NCBI GenBank assembly: GCA_015478825.1
Contig: JADMKN010000068.1
Span: 1-34,192 of the forward strand
Origin: Patulibacter sp.
Lineage (GTDB): Bacteria > Actinomycetota > Thermoleophilia > Solirubrobacterales > Solirubrobacteraceae
DNA length: 34,192 nucleotides
Direction of reading: 5' to 3'
Both the position numbers and the translations under genes were made by a program. The notes beneath the pieces were generated by a model. The model saw only the letters and a program-made list of their open reading frames with translations, was not told the origin of the DNA and ran no database searches. Each line of letters begins with the position of its first letter. The stretch's first letter is position 1. Below are positions 7,746 to 15,862 of this stretch, piece after piece.

Positions 7746-8633
7746 GTGGCTCACGGACAACGACAGATCGCTCCCTTGCTCGACCAGGTGCAGACCGCGC
7801 GCTCGAGCGGGCAGCCCCTCCTGCTCCCGGGGGTCTACGACGCGCTCAGCGCCCGGCTCGCCGCCGCCGCCGGCTTCGAGGCGCTTTACCTGACCGGCGC
7901 CGGACTCGCGAACGCCCGTCTCGGCGTCCCGGACATCGGGCTCGTCAGCCTCGAGCAGCTCGTCGACCACGTGGCCGCGATCAGCGACCGGGTCGATGTA
8001 CCGCTCGTCGTCGACGGCGACACCGGCTTCGGCAACGCGGTCAACGTGACCCACGTCGTCCGCAAGCTCGAGCGCGCCGGAGCGTCGGCGATCCAGCTCG
8101 AGGACCAGGTCTTCCCGAAGAAGTGCGGCCACTTCGCCGGCAAGGCGATCGTGCCGGTCGACGAGATGGTCGGCAAGCTCCGCGCCGCCGTCGACTCGCG
8201 GCGCTCCGAGGGCACGTTGATCGTCGCTCGCACCGACGCCCGGGCGATCGACGGCGTCGACGCCGCCGTCGACCGTGCCGGGCAGTTCCTCGCGGCGGGC
8301 GCCGACATCATCTTCGTCGAGGCGCCGACCAGCGTCGACGAGCTCCGCGAGATCGCGCGCCAGATCGACGCCCCGCTCGTGGCCAACATGGTCGAGGGCG
8401 GCTCGACCCCGATCGTCCCGCTCGACGAGCTCGGCGAGCTGGGCTACTCGGTCGTGCTGTACGCCAACGCCGCGCTGCGGTCGGCGCAGTACGCGGTATC
8501 GCGTGCGTACGCCGAGCTTCGGGTATCGGGTATCAGCACCAACCTGCTCGACACGATGGCGACCTGGGAAGAGCGCCAAGCGGCGGTCGGCAAGCCCGAG
8601 TACGACGAACTGGAAGCCCGGTACGCCTCGTGA
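7746..8633 (+). CDS. Isocitrate lyase/PEP mutase superfamily C-C lyase
   Basis: A 295-residue enzyme of the isocitrate lyase/phosphoenolpyruvate mutase superfamily. The barrel carries LLLPGVYDALSARLA (about 25-39), the Mg-binding DGDTGFGNA (90-98), and KKCGH with the catalytic cysteine near residue 127. That motif is the mark of isocitrate, 2-methylisocitrate and 2,3-dimethylmalate lyases rather than of phosphonate mutases. The expected reaction is cleavage of a substituted malate or isocitrate to pyruvate or glyoxylate plus a carboxylate. Start is uncertain: ATG at 7725 would fall between the proposed -35 and -10, so the GTG at 7746, whose product begins like family members, is preferred. 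It is the first gene of the operon and its stop overlaps the next start by 4 bases. Confidence 0.85.
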   Translation: MAHGQRQIAPLLDQVQTARSSGQPLLLPGVYDALSARLAAAAGFEALYLTGAGLANARLGVPDIGLVSLEQLVDHVAAISDRVDVPLVVDGDTGFGNAVNVTHVVRKLERAGASAIQLEDQVFPKKCGHFAGKAIVPVDEMVGKLRAAVDSRRSEGTLIVARTDARAIDGVDAAVDRAGQFLAAGADIIFVEAPTSVDELREIARQIDAPLVANMVEGGSTPIVPLDELGELGYSVVLYANAALRSAQYAVSRAYAELRVSGISTNLLDTMATWEERQAAVGKPEYDELEARYAS

Positions 8634-10054
8634 TCCCCGTGACGACCCCCGCAGACCTGCGTCTGGCCGGCGGCACCGTGGTCCTGCCGGGCACCGGCGC
8701 CCAGCGCGCCGACGTGCTCGTCGCCGACGGCCGGATCCTCGCCGTGATCGACCCGTCGTCGCTGGCCGAGGCCCGCGAGACGATCGACGTCTCGGGTCGT
8801 CACGTGCTCCCCGGCGTCGTCGACGCCCACGTCCATCTCGGCGCGGACATCGCAATGCCGCGCGACGCCGACGACGTCCGTCCGGAGACCGCGGCCGCCG
8901 CGGCCGGGGGCGTCACCTCGCTGATCGCCTACCTGATGTCGGCCGAGCCCTACGACGGCGTATTCGCCTCGTCGAAGGCCGCGATGGAGGCCGACGCGCT
9001 GGTCGACTTCGGCTTCCACTTCTGCATCGGCACCCGCGAGCAGCTCGAGTCGATCCCGAGCTACGTCAAGGACCTCGGCGTCAGCTCGTTCAAGTTCTTC
9101 ATGAACTTCCGGACGGACGAGGGCCAGCGCCTGGGCCTGCCCGGCAACGACGACGGCTTCCTGCTGGAGCTGCTGGAGGCCGCCGCCGCCAACGGCGCGA
9201 TGGTCAACCCGCACGCCGAGAACGCCGACCTGATCAAGCTGCTGGCGCGCCGCGGCGTGCTCGATGGCCCGGGGGTGGAGGAGAATCCGCTCCAGGCCTG
9301 GGACCGCAGCCGTCCGGACTACGTCGAGGCCGAGGCGCTCGAGCGGATCGGCTTCCTCTCGATGCTCGCGCAGGCCGACCTGCACACGGTCCACGTGACC
9401 AACGAGATGTCGCTGAAGGTGCTGCGCGACGTTCGCGCGCACCAGCCGAAGATCTCGATCGAGACCTGTACGCACTACCTGACGCTCGACATCGACGCCG
9501 GGGTCGGGGCGTACGGCAAGGTCAACCCGCCGCTCCGTCCGCGCAGCGACGTCGAGGCGCTCTGGGAGGCGATCGCCGACGGCACGATCGACACGATCGG
9601 CTCCGACCACGTCCCGCGCCACGGGAAGCACAAGCAGGGCGGGATCGCCAAGGCGTCGCCCGGCTTCCCCGGCCTGCAGTCGCTGCTGCCGCTCGTCCTC
9701 ACCGAGGGGCATCTCAAGCGCGGGATCTCGCTCGAGCGGATCGTCGACCTGGTCTCGACCCGCCCCGCCGCGAACTTCGGCCTCGGCGACCGCAAGGGCG
9801 CGATCCGCCCCGGCGCCGACGCCGACGTGGTCGTCGTCGACCTGAACGCGCCGAACGTGATCTCGACCGACCACGAGCTCAGCGGCGCCGGCTTCACCCC
9901 GTGGGACGGCGCCGAGGTCGGCGTGCGGGTCGAGCGTACGATCGTCCGCGGCCGCACCGTGTTCGTCGACGGAGCGGTGACCGACGAGGCCGCCGGCCAG
10001 TACCTGCCGCGCGCGAAGAGCGGCGCCACCACCAACCGAGGAGCCCGCGCATGA
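8630..10054 (+). CDS. Amidohydrolase, dihydropyrimidinase/hydantoinase/allantoinase-like
   Basis: A 474-residue metal-dependent cyclic amidohydrolase. The metal ligands are in place: HxH at residues 67 and 69 (VDAHVHLG), the bridging lysine near 155 (SSFKFFMNF), histidines near 195 and 252/255, and the aspartate of GSDH near 326. The N-terminal and C-terminal beta-sandwich segments are also present (RLAGGTVVLPGTGAQRADVLV; GADADVVVVDL). The family opens cyclic amide, ureide or imide rings (hydantoins, dihydropyrimidines, allantoin, imides). The GTG at 8630 overlaps the preceding stop, and the end overlaps the next gene by 4 bases. Pairing with an N-carbamoylsarcosine-amidase-like gene directly downstream suggests ring opening followed by removal of the terminal amide or carbamoyl group. 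The specific substrate is not readable. Confidence 0.88.
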   Translation: MIPVTTPADLRLAGGTVVLPGTGAQRADVLVADGRILAVIDPSSLAEARETIDVSGRHVLPGVVDAHVHLGADIAMPRDADDVRPETAAAAAGGVTSLIAYLMSAEPYDGVFASSKAAMEADALVDFGFHFCIGTREQLESIPSYVKDLGVSSFKFFMNFRTDEGQRLGLPGNDDGFLLELLEAAAANGAMVNPHAENADLIKLLARRGVLDGPGVEENPLQAWDRSRPDYVEAEALERIGFLSMLAQADLHTVHVTNEMSLKVLRDVRAHQPKISIETCTHYLTLDIDAGVGAYGKVNPPLRPRSDVEALWEAIADGTIDTIGSDHVPRHGKHKQGGIAKASPGFPGLQSLLPLVLTEGHLKRGISLERIVDLVSTRPAANFGLGDRKGAIRPGADADVVVVDLNAPNVISTDHELSGAGFTPWDGAEVGVRVERTIVRGRTVFVDGAVTDEAAGQYLPRAKSGATTNRGARA

Positions 10055-10755
10055 GCGCCGACCGCCACCGTCCCTGGACCGACGTCATCAGCGAGGACGA
10101 CGAGCTCCGGTACGAGAAGGCCGGCTTCGGTCGCCCGTCCGGGTTCGGCCAGCGCCCCGCGCTGCTGATCATCGACGTCCAGCACCGGACGATGGGCAAC
10201 AGCCCGAAGCCGTTCTACGAGTCGCTCGAGGACTACACGACGTCCTGCGGCGACGTGGGCTGGGCCGCGGTCGACCAGATCGCCAAGCTCGTGGCGGCGT
10301 TCCGCGCCGGCGGCTTCCCGATCCTCTACCCGCACGTCGCGCCGAAGACCGAGTCCGACCGCTCCGGCGTGCTCGGCGCGAAGGTCCCCGGGATCATGGA
10401 CGTGCCAGACCACGGCTACCGGTTCCCCGACGCGGTCGCGCCGCAGCCCGGCGACCTGCTGCTGCCCAAGAAGCACCCGAGCGCGTTCTTCGGTACGCCG
10501 CTGGCGAGCTACCTGATCGGCCTCGGCGCCGACACGATCGTCGCCACCGGCGCGACGACCTCCGGCTGCGTCCGCGGCACCGTGGTCGACGGCTTCTCGT
10601 ACAACTTCAAGTGCGTCGTCCCGTCCGACGCCGTCTACGACCGCACGCCGACGGTCCACCAGGCGAACCTGTTCGACCTCGGCCAGAAGTACGCCGACGT
10701 CACGACCACCGACGACGTCGTCGCCCAGGTCACCGCGCTGGGGAAGGGCTCCTGA
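10051..10755 (+). CDS. Isochorismatase-family amidase, N-carbamoylsarcosine amidohydrolase-like
   Basis: A 234-residue cysteine hydrolase of the isochorismatase superfamily. The Asp-Lys-Cys triad is visible: Asp42 in LLIIDVQ, Lys140/141 in LLPKKHPSAFFGT and Cys173 in GATTSGCVRGTVVDG. The long tail after the Cys (SDAVYDRTPTVHQANLFDLGQKYADV) is like N-carbamoylsarcosine amidases. These enzymes hydrolyse N-carbamoyl amino acids or simple amides, releasing ammonia (with carbon dioxide from carbamoyl groups). The ATG overlaps the amidohydrolase stop, and the stop overlaps the cupin start, so expression is coupled. I infer that it takes the ring-opened product of the preceding enzyme. Maleamate, nicotinamide or ureidoacrylate hydrolase activity is possible within the same fold. 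Confidence 0.88.
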   Translation: MSADRHRPWTDVISEDDELRYEKAGFGRPSGFGQRPALLIIDVQHRTMGNSPKPFYESLEDYTTSCGDVGWAAVDQIAKLVAAFRAGGFPILYPHVAPKTESDRSGVLGAKVPGIMDVPDHGYRFPDAVAPQPGDLLLPKKHPSAFFGTPLASYLIGLGADTIVATGATTSGCVRGTVVDGFSYNFKCVVPSDAVYDRTPTVHQANLFDLGQKYADVTTTDDVVAQVTALGKGS

Positions 10756-11126
10756 TGGCGTACGCGACGTCCTGGGACGACCAGCCCGAGGTCGAGGGCC
10801 TGCCGAACAACTTCCGCGTGGCCGTGGCCGGCGCCCAAATGGGCGTCAACCGGATCCGCTGGGTGCACCCGACGGTGCTCCCCGAGCACTCGCACCCCGA
10901 TCACGAGCAGGCGAACATCGTGATCCAGGGAAAGGTCGAGGTCACGATCGGCGGCCAGACGATGATCCTCCAGGAGGGCGACGTCGCGATCGTGCCGAAG
11001 GGCACCCCGCACTCCGGGCGCAGCATCGAGGGCGAGGCCGTCTACATCGAGGTCTTCGCGCCGCTGCGGATCGAGAACCTGATCGGCGCCCTCGGCGCCC
11101 CGTCGCTGCCCCCGCAGGAGGACTGA
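10755..11126 (+). CDS. Small cupin-domain protein
   Basis: A 123-residue single-domain cupin. The first metal-binding motif is HSHPDHEQANIVIQGKVEVTIGG (about residues 39-61), fitting the cupin-1 pattern with two His and a Glu. The second is GDVAIVPKGTPHS near residues 75-87, with the final His. Such small cupins act as isomerases, dioxygenases or metal-dependent lyases, or serve as binding proteins. Nothing in the sequence decides which. It starts within the stop of the amidase gene and is followed after 3 bases by the metallo-beta-lactamase-fold gene, so it is part of the catabolic operon. Confidence 0.85.
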   Translation: MAYATSWDDQPEVEGLPNNFRVAVAGAQMGVNRIRWVHPTVLPEHSHPDHEQANIVIQGKVEVTIGGQTMILQEGDVAIVPKGTPHSGRSIEGEAVYIEVFAPLRIENLIGALGAPSLPPQED

Positions 11127-11129
11127 GCG

Positions 11130-11996
11130 GTGGCGCTGCAGCAGATCACGGACCGGGTCCACGTCGAGACCCAGCACCTGGGCTCGAACAACGGGATCGT
11201 CGACGGCGGTCACGGCGAGCTGCTGCTCGTCGACGCGCCGCACCGGCCGACCGACGCGCAGCGCTGGGCGACGACGGTGGCGGGCTTCGGCACGCCGCGG
11301 TTCCTCGTCAACACCGATCACCACCCGGACCACACGATCGGCAACCGCTGGCTGCCGGGCACGGTGGTCTCCCACGAGCTGACCCGCAGCCGACTGGTCG
11401 ACGACGCGCCCACGCGCGAGTACCTGCGCGACCTGTTCGCGGTGATCGACCCGGCCGCCGTGCCGCTGGTCGACGACTACGAGGTGCGGCTGGCCGACGT
11501 GACGTTCAGCGATCGGCTCGAGCTGTTCGTCGGCGACGTCCACGCGACCCTGCACCACACGCCGGGCCACACGATCAACACCGTGATGGTGCAGCTCGCC
11601 GACGACGGCGTCCTCTTCACCGGGGACAACGTCTGCAACCTTGGGCTCCCGGCCTTCCTCGACGCCTCGGTCGACCGCTTCTTCGCGGCGATCGACGCGG
11701 CGGAGGCCCTGGAGTTCGAACATCTTGTCCCCGGGCACGGAGAGCCTGGTGGCCGCGAGCTCCTCGCGCGCTACCGCGACTGGGGACGCGAGGTGGTCGG
11801 CCGGGTGGCCGACGCCCGCGACCGCGGCCTGACCCGGGACGAGTGCGCGGCGCAGATCAGGTTCGAGGACCTGATCCACGCCGGCATCGGGGAGACGCCG
11901 GGGTATCCCGACGCCCTCATCGAGTACTTCCAGCAGCGATCGATCGAGCAGATCTTCGATGACGTGGAACGCGAACCCTCGTTGAGGGACCGCTAG
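11130..11996 (+). CDS. Metallo-beta-lactamase-fold hydrolase
   Basis: A 288-residue MBL-fold protein. The metal motif reads NTDHHPDHTIGN (about 61-72). The usual HxHxDH is therefore D-x-H-x-D-H, with Asp in place of the first His. Further ligands are the His of TPGHT, the Asp of FTGDNV and the His of VPGHGEP. A helical C-terminal part of about 60 residues resembles substrate-capping regions of esterase/hydrolase members. Candidate activities are thioester, lactone or phosphoester hydrolysis, judged from the family only. Start is a GTG 3 bases after the cupin stop. No signal peptide, so it is cytoplasmic. The gap to the next gene is 34 bases and carries that gene's ribosome binding site. Confidence 0.83.
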   Translation: MALQQITDRVHVETQHLGSNNGIVDGGHGELLLVDAPHRPTDAQRWATTVAGFGTPRFLVNTDHHPDHTIGNRWLPGTVVSHELTRSRLVDDAPTREYLRDLFAVIDPAAVPLVDDYEVRLADVTFSDRLELFVGDVHATLHHTPGHTINTVMVQLADDGVLFTGDNVCNLGLPAFLDASVDRFFAAIDAAEALEFEHLVPGHGEPGGRELLARYRDWGREVVGRVADARDRGLTRDECAAQIRFEDLIHAGIGETPGYPDALIEYFQQRSIEQIFDDVEREPSLRDR

Positions 11997-12030
11997 GGCA
12001 CAGAAGACGCAAAGCAACGAGAAGGAACAG

Positions 12031-13209
12031 ATGCGCAAACTCACCACATTCGGCGCGATCGCCGTGCTCGGAATCTCAGCCCTGGCCGGCTGCGGCTCCG
12101 ACGACAACGACACCGAGACCGCTTCCAACGGCGGCGGGACGACCGCCGCGCAGACCGACGGCCCCGTCTCGGCCGACAACGTCGCCGCGGCCAAGGCCGA
12201 GGTCGAGAAGCACCTCCAGATTCCGGCGTTCGAGCCGGGCGGCGAGCCGATCGACGTCGCCAGCCTCAAGGGCAAGACGATCTACTCGATCCCGATCACG
12301 CTGGCGATCCCGTTCTACAAGGACGGCGAGGCCGCGATGAAGCAGGCCGCCGAGAAGGCCGGCCTGAAGTACGTCACCTACCCGTCGCAGGGCAAGGTCT
12401 CGGACTTCCAGCAGGGCTTCGCCGACGCGATCAACGCCAAGGCGTCGGTGATCATCCTCAACGGCCCGCTGCCGGACACGCTCCAGCCGCAGATCAAGCA
12501 GGCCCACGCGGCCGGCATCAAGGTGATCGCCGCCCACGAGGAAGACGTCTCGCAGCCGGTTCCCGCCGGAGTCGACGCCGTCGCCGCCGCCGAGTTCTAC
12601 AACGGCGCCCGCTTGATGGTCGACAACGCGATCGCCGACCGCAACGGCGAGGCCGTCAACGCGCTCGTGATCACCTCGAACGACACCCGCCCGTCGAAGG
12701 GCATGGGCGAGGCGATCCAGGACCAGCTCAAGAAGCGCTGCGGCGACGAGTGCAAGGCCACGCTGACCAACGTCCCGGTCGCCGACTGGGCCGCCAAGGT
12801 CCAGGGCGAGGTCCAGTCCGCGCTCAACCGCGACGGCGAGATCAACACGATCCTGCCGATCTTCGACTCGATGATCCAGTACGTCGACCCGGGCGTCCGC
12901 CAGGCCGGCGGCGACCGTGACATCAAGAGCTACTCGTTCAACGGCACCCCGTCGCTGAACTCGTTCCTGACCAACGATCGCAGCACGTTCGAGGCGAACG
13001 TCGGCGAGGACCCGCTGTGGATCGCCTACCTGACGATGGACCAGGCCTTCCGCGTGATGCTCGACAAGGAGCCCGTCGACCAGCCGGCCGCGCCGCTGCG
13101 GATCTTCAACGCGGACAACGCCGCCGACCAGGGCGACCCGCCCGCCATCGGCAAGGGCTACGGCGACGAGTACATCCCCGGCTACGAGAAGCTCTGGGGC
13201 CTGCAGTGA
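12031..13209 (+). CDS. Ribose/sugar-type ABC transporter substrate-binding lipoprotein
   Basis: A 392-residue periplasmic-binding-protein type 1 lipoprotein. A lipoprotein signal (MRKLTTFGAIAVLGISALAGC) places the lipidated Cys at residue 21, followed by a low-complexity Asp/Thr/Gly linker. The mature fold resembles RbsB-type proteins: YSIPITLAIPFYKDGEAAMKQAAEKAG, then a hinge region with IILNGPLPDTLQPQIKQAHAAGIKVIAA. A good GAAGGA Shine-Dalgarno precedes the ATG. It is anchored on the outer face of the membrane and delivers the substrate to the permease at 14789. The N-terminal insertion between linker and fold (about residues 45-85) is longer than in RbsB. Not all members bind sugars: polyols and other small molecules are known ligands. 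Confidence 0.9.
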   Translation: MRKLTTFGAIAVLGISALAGCGSDDNDTETASNGGGTTAAQTDGPVSADNVAAAKAEVEKHLQIPAFEPGGEPIDVASLKGKTIYSIPITLAIPFYKDGEAAMKQAAEKAGLKYVTYPSQGKVSDFQQGFADAINAKASVIILNGPLPDTLQPQIKQAHAAGIKVIAAHEEDVSQPVPAGVDAVAAAEFYNGARLMVDNAIADRNGEAVNALVITSNDTRPSKGMGEAIQDQLKKRCGDECKATLTNVPVADWAAKVQGEVQSALNRDGEINTILPIFDSMIQYVDPGVRQAGGDRDIKSYSFNGTPSLNSFLTNDRSTFEANVGEDPLWIAYLTMDQAFRVMLDKEPVDQPAAPLRIFNADNAADQGDPPAIGKGYGDEYIPGYEKLWGLQ

Positions 13210-14792
13210 GCACCCCCAGCCACGTCACGACCGGAGCCGCCTCCGGCGGCCCCGGCACGGACGTCCTCCGAATCGCGGGACTCGTGAAGCGCTTCAACGG
13301 CGTTCCCGCCCTCGGTGGCGTGGACCTCGCCGTCGCGCCTGGCGAGGTTCATGGGCTCCTTGGCGCCAACGGCTGTGGCAAGTCCACGCTGATCAAGGTC
13401 CTCGCCGGCGTCCACGACGCCGACGAGGGCCAGGTCTTCGTGCTCGGGGAGCAGGTGCCGATGCCGTTCGGCTCCGACGGTCTCCGGGCCCGCGGCCTGT
13501 CCTTCGTGCACCAGGACCTCGGTCTCGCCGACGCGGCGACCGTGGTCGAGCACTTCGCGCTCGACGGCATCTCGTCGAAGGGCGCGGTCGCGCGGATCCC
13601 GTGGGCGCAGCAGCGCCGGCGGGTCGCCGAGCTGCTCCAGCGGTTCGGGGTCGCGGTCGATCCCGACGCGCGGATCGACCAGCTCACGCCGGTCCACCGC
13701 GCGATGGTGGCGATCGTCCGCGCCGTCGCGAGCCAGGAGCAGCTCCGCGAGGAGCACGGCGGCGAGCGTACGCCGCAGCTCCTGATCCTCGACGAGCCGA
13801 CCGTCTTCCTGCCGAAGGCCGACGTCGACATCCTCTTCGGCCTGGTCGACCGGCTGCGCCAGCAGGGCGACTCGGTGCTGTTCGTGTCGCACGACCTCGA
13901 CGAGGTGCTCGAGTTCTGCGACCGCGTCACCGTCCTGCGGGACGGCAAGCTGGCCGGCACCCGCGAGGTCGCGGGCCTGCAGCGCCCCGAGCTCGTCGAG
14001 CTGATCCTCGGCGTGCAGATCGGCGACGTCCAGCGCCCGACCGACGACCACCGGGCCCGTCCCGAGGTCGCGCTGTCGGTCTCCGACCTGACCGGCGAGA
14101 TGGTCGACGGCGTCGACCTGACGATCCACCCCGGCGAGGTCGTCGGGGTCACGGGGCTGGCGGGTTCGGGGATCGAGGAGATCACCGACCTGATCTACGG
14201 CGTGCGGGCCGCGAAGCACGGCACCGTCTCGGTCGCCGGCGAGGTGGTCAAGCACCCGACCCCGGCCGCGATGATGTCCCGCCACATCGTGCTGCTGCCC
14301 GCCGACCGCAAGACGCTCGGCAGCGCGCCGCGCCTGACGGTGCTGGAGAACATGTCGCTGCCGTTCCTCGACGGCGACTTCCAGGGGGGCCGGCTGAACT
14401 GGAAGCGGCTGCGTCAGCGCGCCGAGGAGGCGACGCAGCGGCTGCGGGTCAAGCCGCAGGACACGACCGCGCTGTTCAGCAGCCTGTCCGGTGGCAACCA
14501 GCAGAAGGCCCTGCTGGGCAAGTGGCTCGATACCCAGCCCGCAGTGATGCTGCTGGCCGAGCCGACCCAGGGCGTCGACGTCGGCGCCCGCCGGGAGATC
14601 TTCCGCCTCGTTCGCGAGGCCGTCGGAGCGGGCGCCTCGGTGCTCTGCGCCACCTCCGACTACGAGCAGCTCGTGCAGCTCGCCGATCGCGTCCTGATCT
14701 TCGCCAACGGACAGATCCGTGGCGAGCTCGTCGGGGACCAGATCACCAAAGACGCCCTCACGACCGCGATCTACGCAGGAGTCGCAGCATGA
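13206..14792 (+). CDS. Sugar-type ABC transporter ATPase, two NBDs, asymmetric
   Basis: A 528-residue protein with two tandem nucleotide-binding domains, as in RbsA/MglA. NBD1 has an intact Walker A (GANGCGKST, 53-61) and Walker B (LLILDE, 192-197), but the signature position reads LTPVHR instead of LSxGQ. NBD2 has an intact signature (LSGGNQQ, 427-433). Its Walker A is degenerate (GLAGSGIEE, usual in this family) and its Walker B reads VMLLAE, the Asp replaced by Ala. One composite ATP site should therefore be catalytic and the other silent. The start is the GTG at 13206, overlapping the binding-protein stop by 4 bases; the stop overlaps the permease start. Confidence 0.92.
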   Translation: MSTPSHVTTGAASGGPGTDVLRIAGLVKRFNGVPALGGVDLAVAPGEVHGLLGANGCGKSTLIKVLAGVHDADEGQVFVLGEQVPMPFGSDGLRARGLSFVHQDLGLADAATVVEHFALDGISSKGAVARIPWAQQRRRVAELLQRFGVAVDPDARIDQLTPVHRAMVAIVRAVASQEQLREEHGGERTPQLLILDEPTVFLPKADVDILFGLVDRLRQQGDSVLFVSHDLDEVLEFCDRVTVLRDGKLAGTREVAGLQRPELVELILGVQIGDVQRPTDDHRARPEVALSVSDLTGEMVDGVDLTIHPGEVVGVTGLAGSGIEEITDLIYGVRAAKHGTVSVAGEVVKHPTPAAMMSRHIVLLPADRKTLGSAPRLTVLENMSLPFLDGDFQGGRLNWKRLRQRAEEATQRLRVKPQDTTALFSSLSGGNQQKALLGKWLDTQPAVMLLAEPTQGVDVGARREIFRLVREAVGAGASVLCATSDYEQLVQLADRVLIFANGQIRGELVGDQITKDALTTAIYAGVAA

Positions 14793-15862
14793 CGAACACC
14801 ACCACCGCGCCTCCGGCCTCGTCCGGCGAGGTGCGCAAGAAGAAGCAGCGCGAGCCCGAGCGGTTCGCCCTGATCGGCGTCTGGATCGCCGTGATCATCT
14901 TCTTCTCGTTCGCGACCGACCGGTTCATGACCGAGGGCAACATCTCGAGCCTGCTGGGCTCGCAGGCCGTCCTCCTGATCCTCGCGCTCGGGCTGCTGCT
15001 GCCGCTGCGCGTCGGCGACTTCGACCTGTCGGTCGCGTCGACGCTCGGCCTGTCCGCGATGCTCGTGGCGATCCTCAACGTCGAGCACGGCTGGAACGTG
15101 TGGCTCGCCGCGCTGTTCGCGGTGCTCGTCGGCTGCGTGATCGGCCTGACCAACGGCTTGATCGTCGTGCGATGGAACATCAACCCGTTCATCGTCACGC
15201 TCGGTATGTCGACGTTCATCCAGGGCGTGATCTTCTGGGTCTCGAAGTCGAACACGATCTCGGGCATCGACCCGGTGCTCTCGGACTTCGTCCTGCAGGA
15301 CACGATCTTCGGCATCCCGGCGGACTTCTGGTACGCGCTGATCGTCGCTGCGGTGATCTGGTACGTCTTCGAGTTCACGCCGCTCGGCCAGCGCTTCCTG
15401 TTCGTCGGCCAGAGCCAGGACATGGCGCGGCTCAACGGCATCGCCGTCTCCCGCACGCGGGTGATCGCCCTCGTCGCCTCCGGCGGCATCGCCGGACTCG
15501 CCGGCGTGGTGCTCGCCGGCTCGACCGGTAGCGCCGACCCGAACTCCGCCGCGTCGTTCCTGATGCCGGCGTTCGCCGCCTGCTTCCTCGGCACCACGGT
15601 GCTCAAGATCGGCCGCTTCAACCCCTGGGGCACCGTCATCGCCCTGTACTTCATCGGGACCGGCACCACCGGTCTCCAGCTGCTCGGCGCGCAGAACTAC
15701 GTCCAGCAGCTCTTCTACGGCGCGGCGCTGATCATCGCCGTGATCCTCGCCGAGGTGCTCCGCAAGCGGAACGCCCGACGACTGCAGAACGTCGCCCGCC
15801 AAGCCGCGCTCGCGGCCAAGAACGGCGACCGCTCGACCTCGAACGAAAAGGACAACGCATGA
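14789..15862 (+). CDS. Ribose/sugar-type ABC transporter permease
   Basis: A 357-residue inner-membrane permease of the RbsC/BPD_transp_2 family. After a basic, charged N-terminus (KKKQREPERF), about eight to ten hydrophobic segments follow, including LLILALGLLLPLRVGDFDLSVAS, the counterpart of the family motif GGIDLSVGS. NINPFIVTLGMSTFIQGVIF and GIAGLAGVVLAG are typical conserved stretches. The C-terminal about 30 residues are charged and cytoplasmic. It overlaps the ATPase gene by 4 bases, and its stop overlaps the start of the alcohol dehydrogenase, which ties transport to alcohol oxidation. The conserved family glycine pair is replaced by LRVGDFDLS, a modest variation near the translocation region. 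Confidence 0.92.
   Translation: MTNTTTAPPASSGEVRKKKQREPERFALIGVWIAVIIFFSFATDRFMTEGNISSLLGSQAVLLILALGLLLPLRVGDFDLSVASTLGLSAMLVAILNVEHGWNVWLAALFAVLVGCVIGLTNGLIVVRWNINPFIVTLGMSTFIQGVIFWVSKSNTISGIDPVLSDFVLQDTIFGIPADFWYALIVAAVIWYVFEFTPLGQRFLFVGQSQDMARLNGIAVSRTRVIALVASGGIAGLAGVVLAGSTGSADPNSAASFLMPAFAACFLGTTVLKIGRFNPWGTVIALYFIGTGTTGLQLLGAQNYVQQLFYGAALIIAVILAEVLRKRNARRLQNVARQAALAAKNGDRSTSNEKDNA

Noticed and set aside
8630-10755. Creatinine/N-methylhydantoin or uracil (Rut) degradation as the named pathway
   Set aside because: No sarcosine oxidase, creatinine deaminase, RidA-like protein or flavin reductase is present, and a KKCGH lyase, PrpD proteins and alcohol dehydrogenase are not part of those routes.
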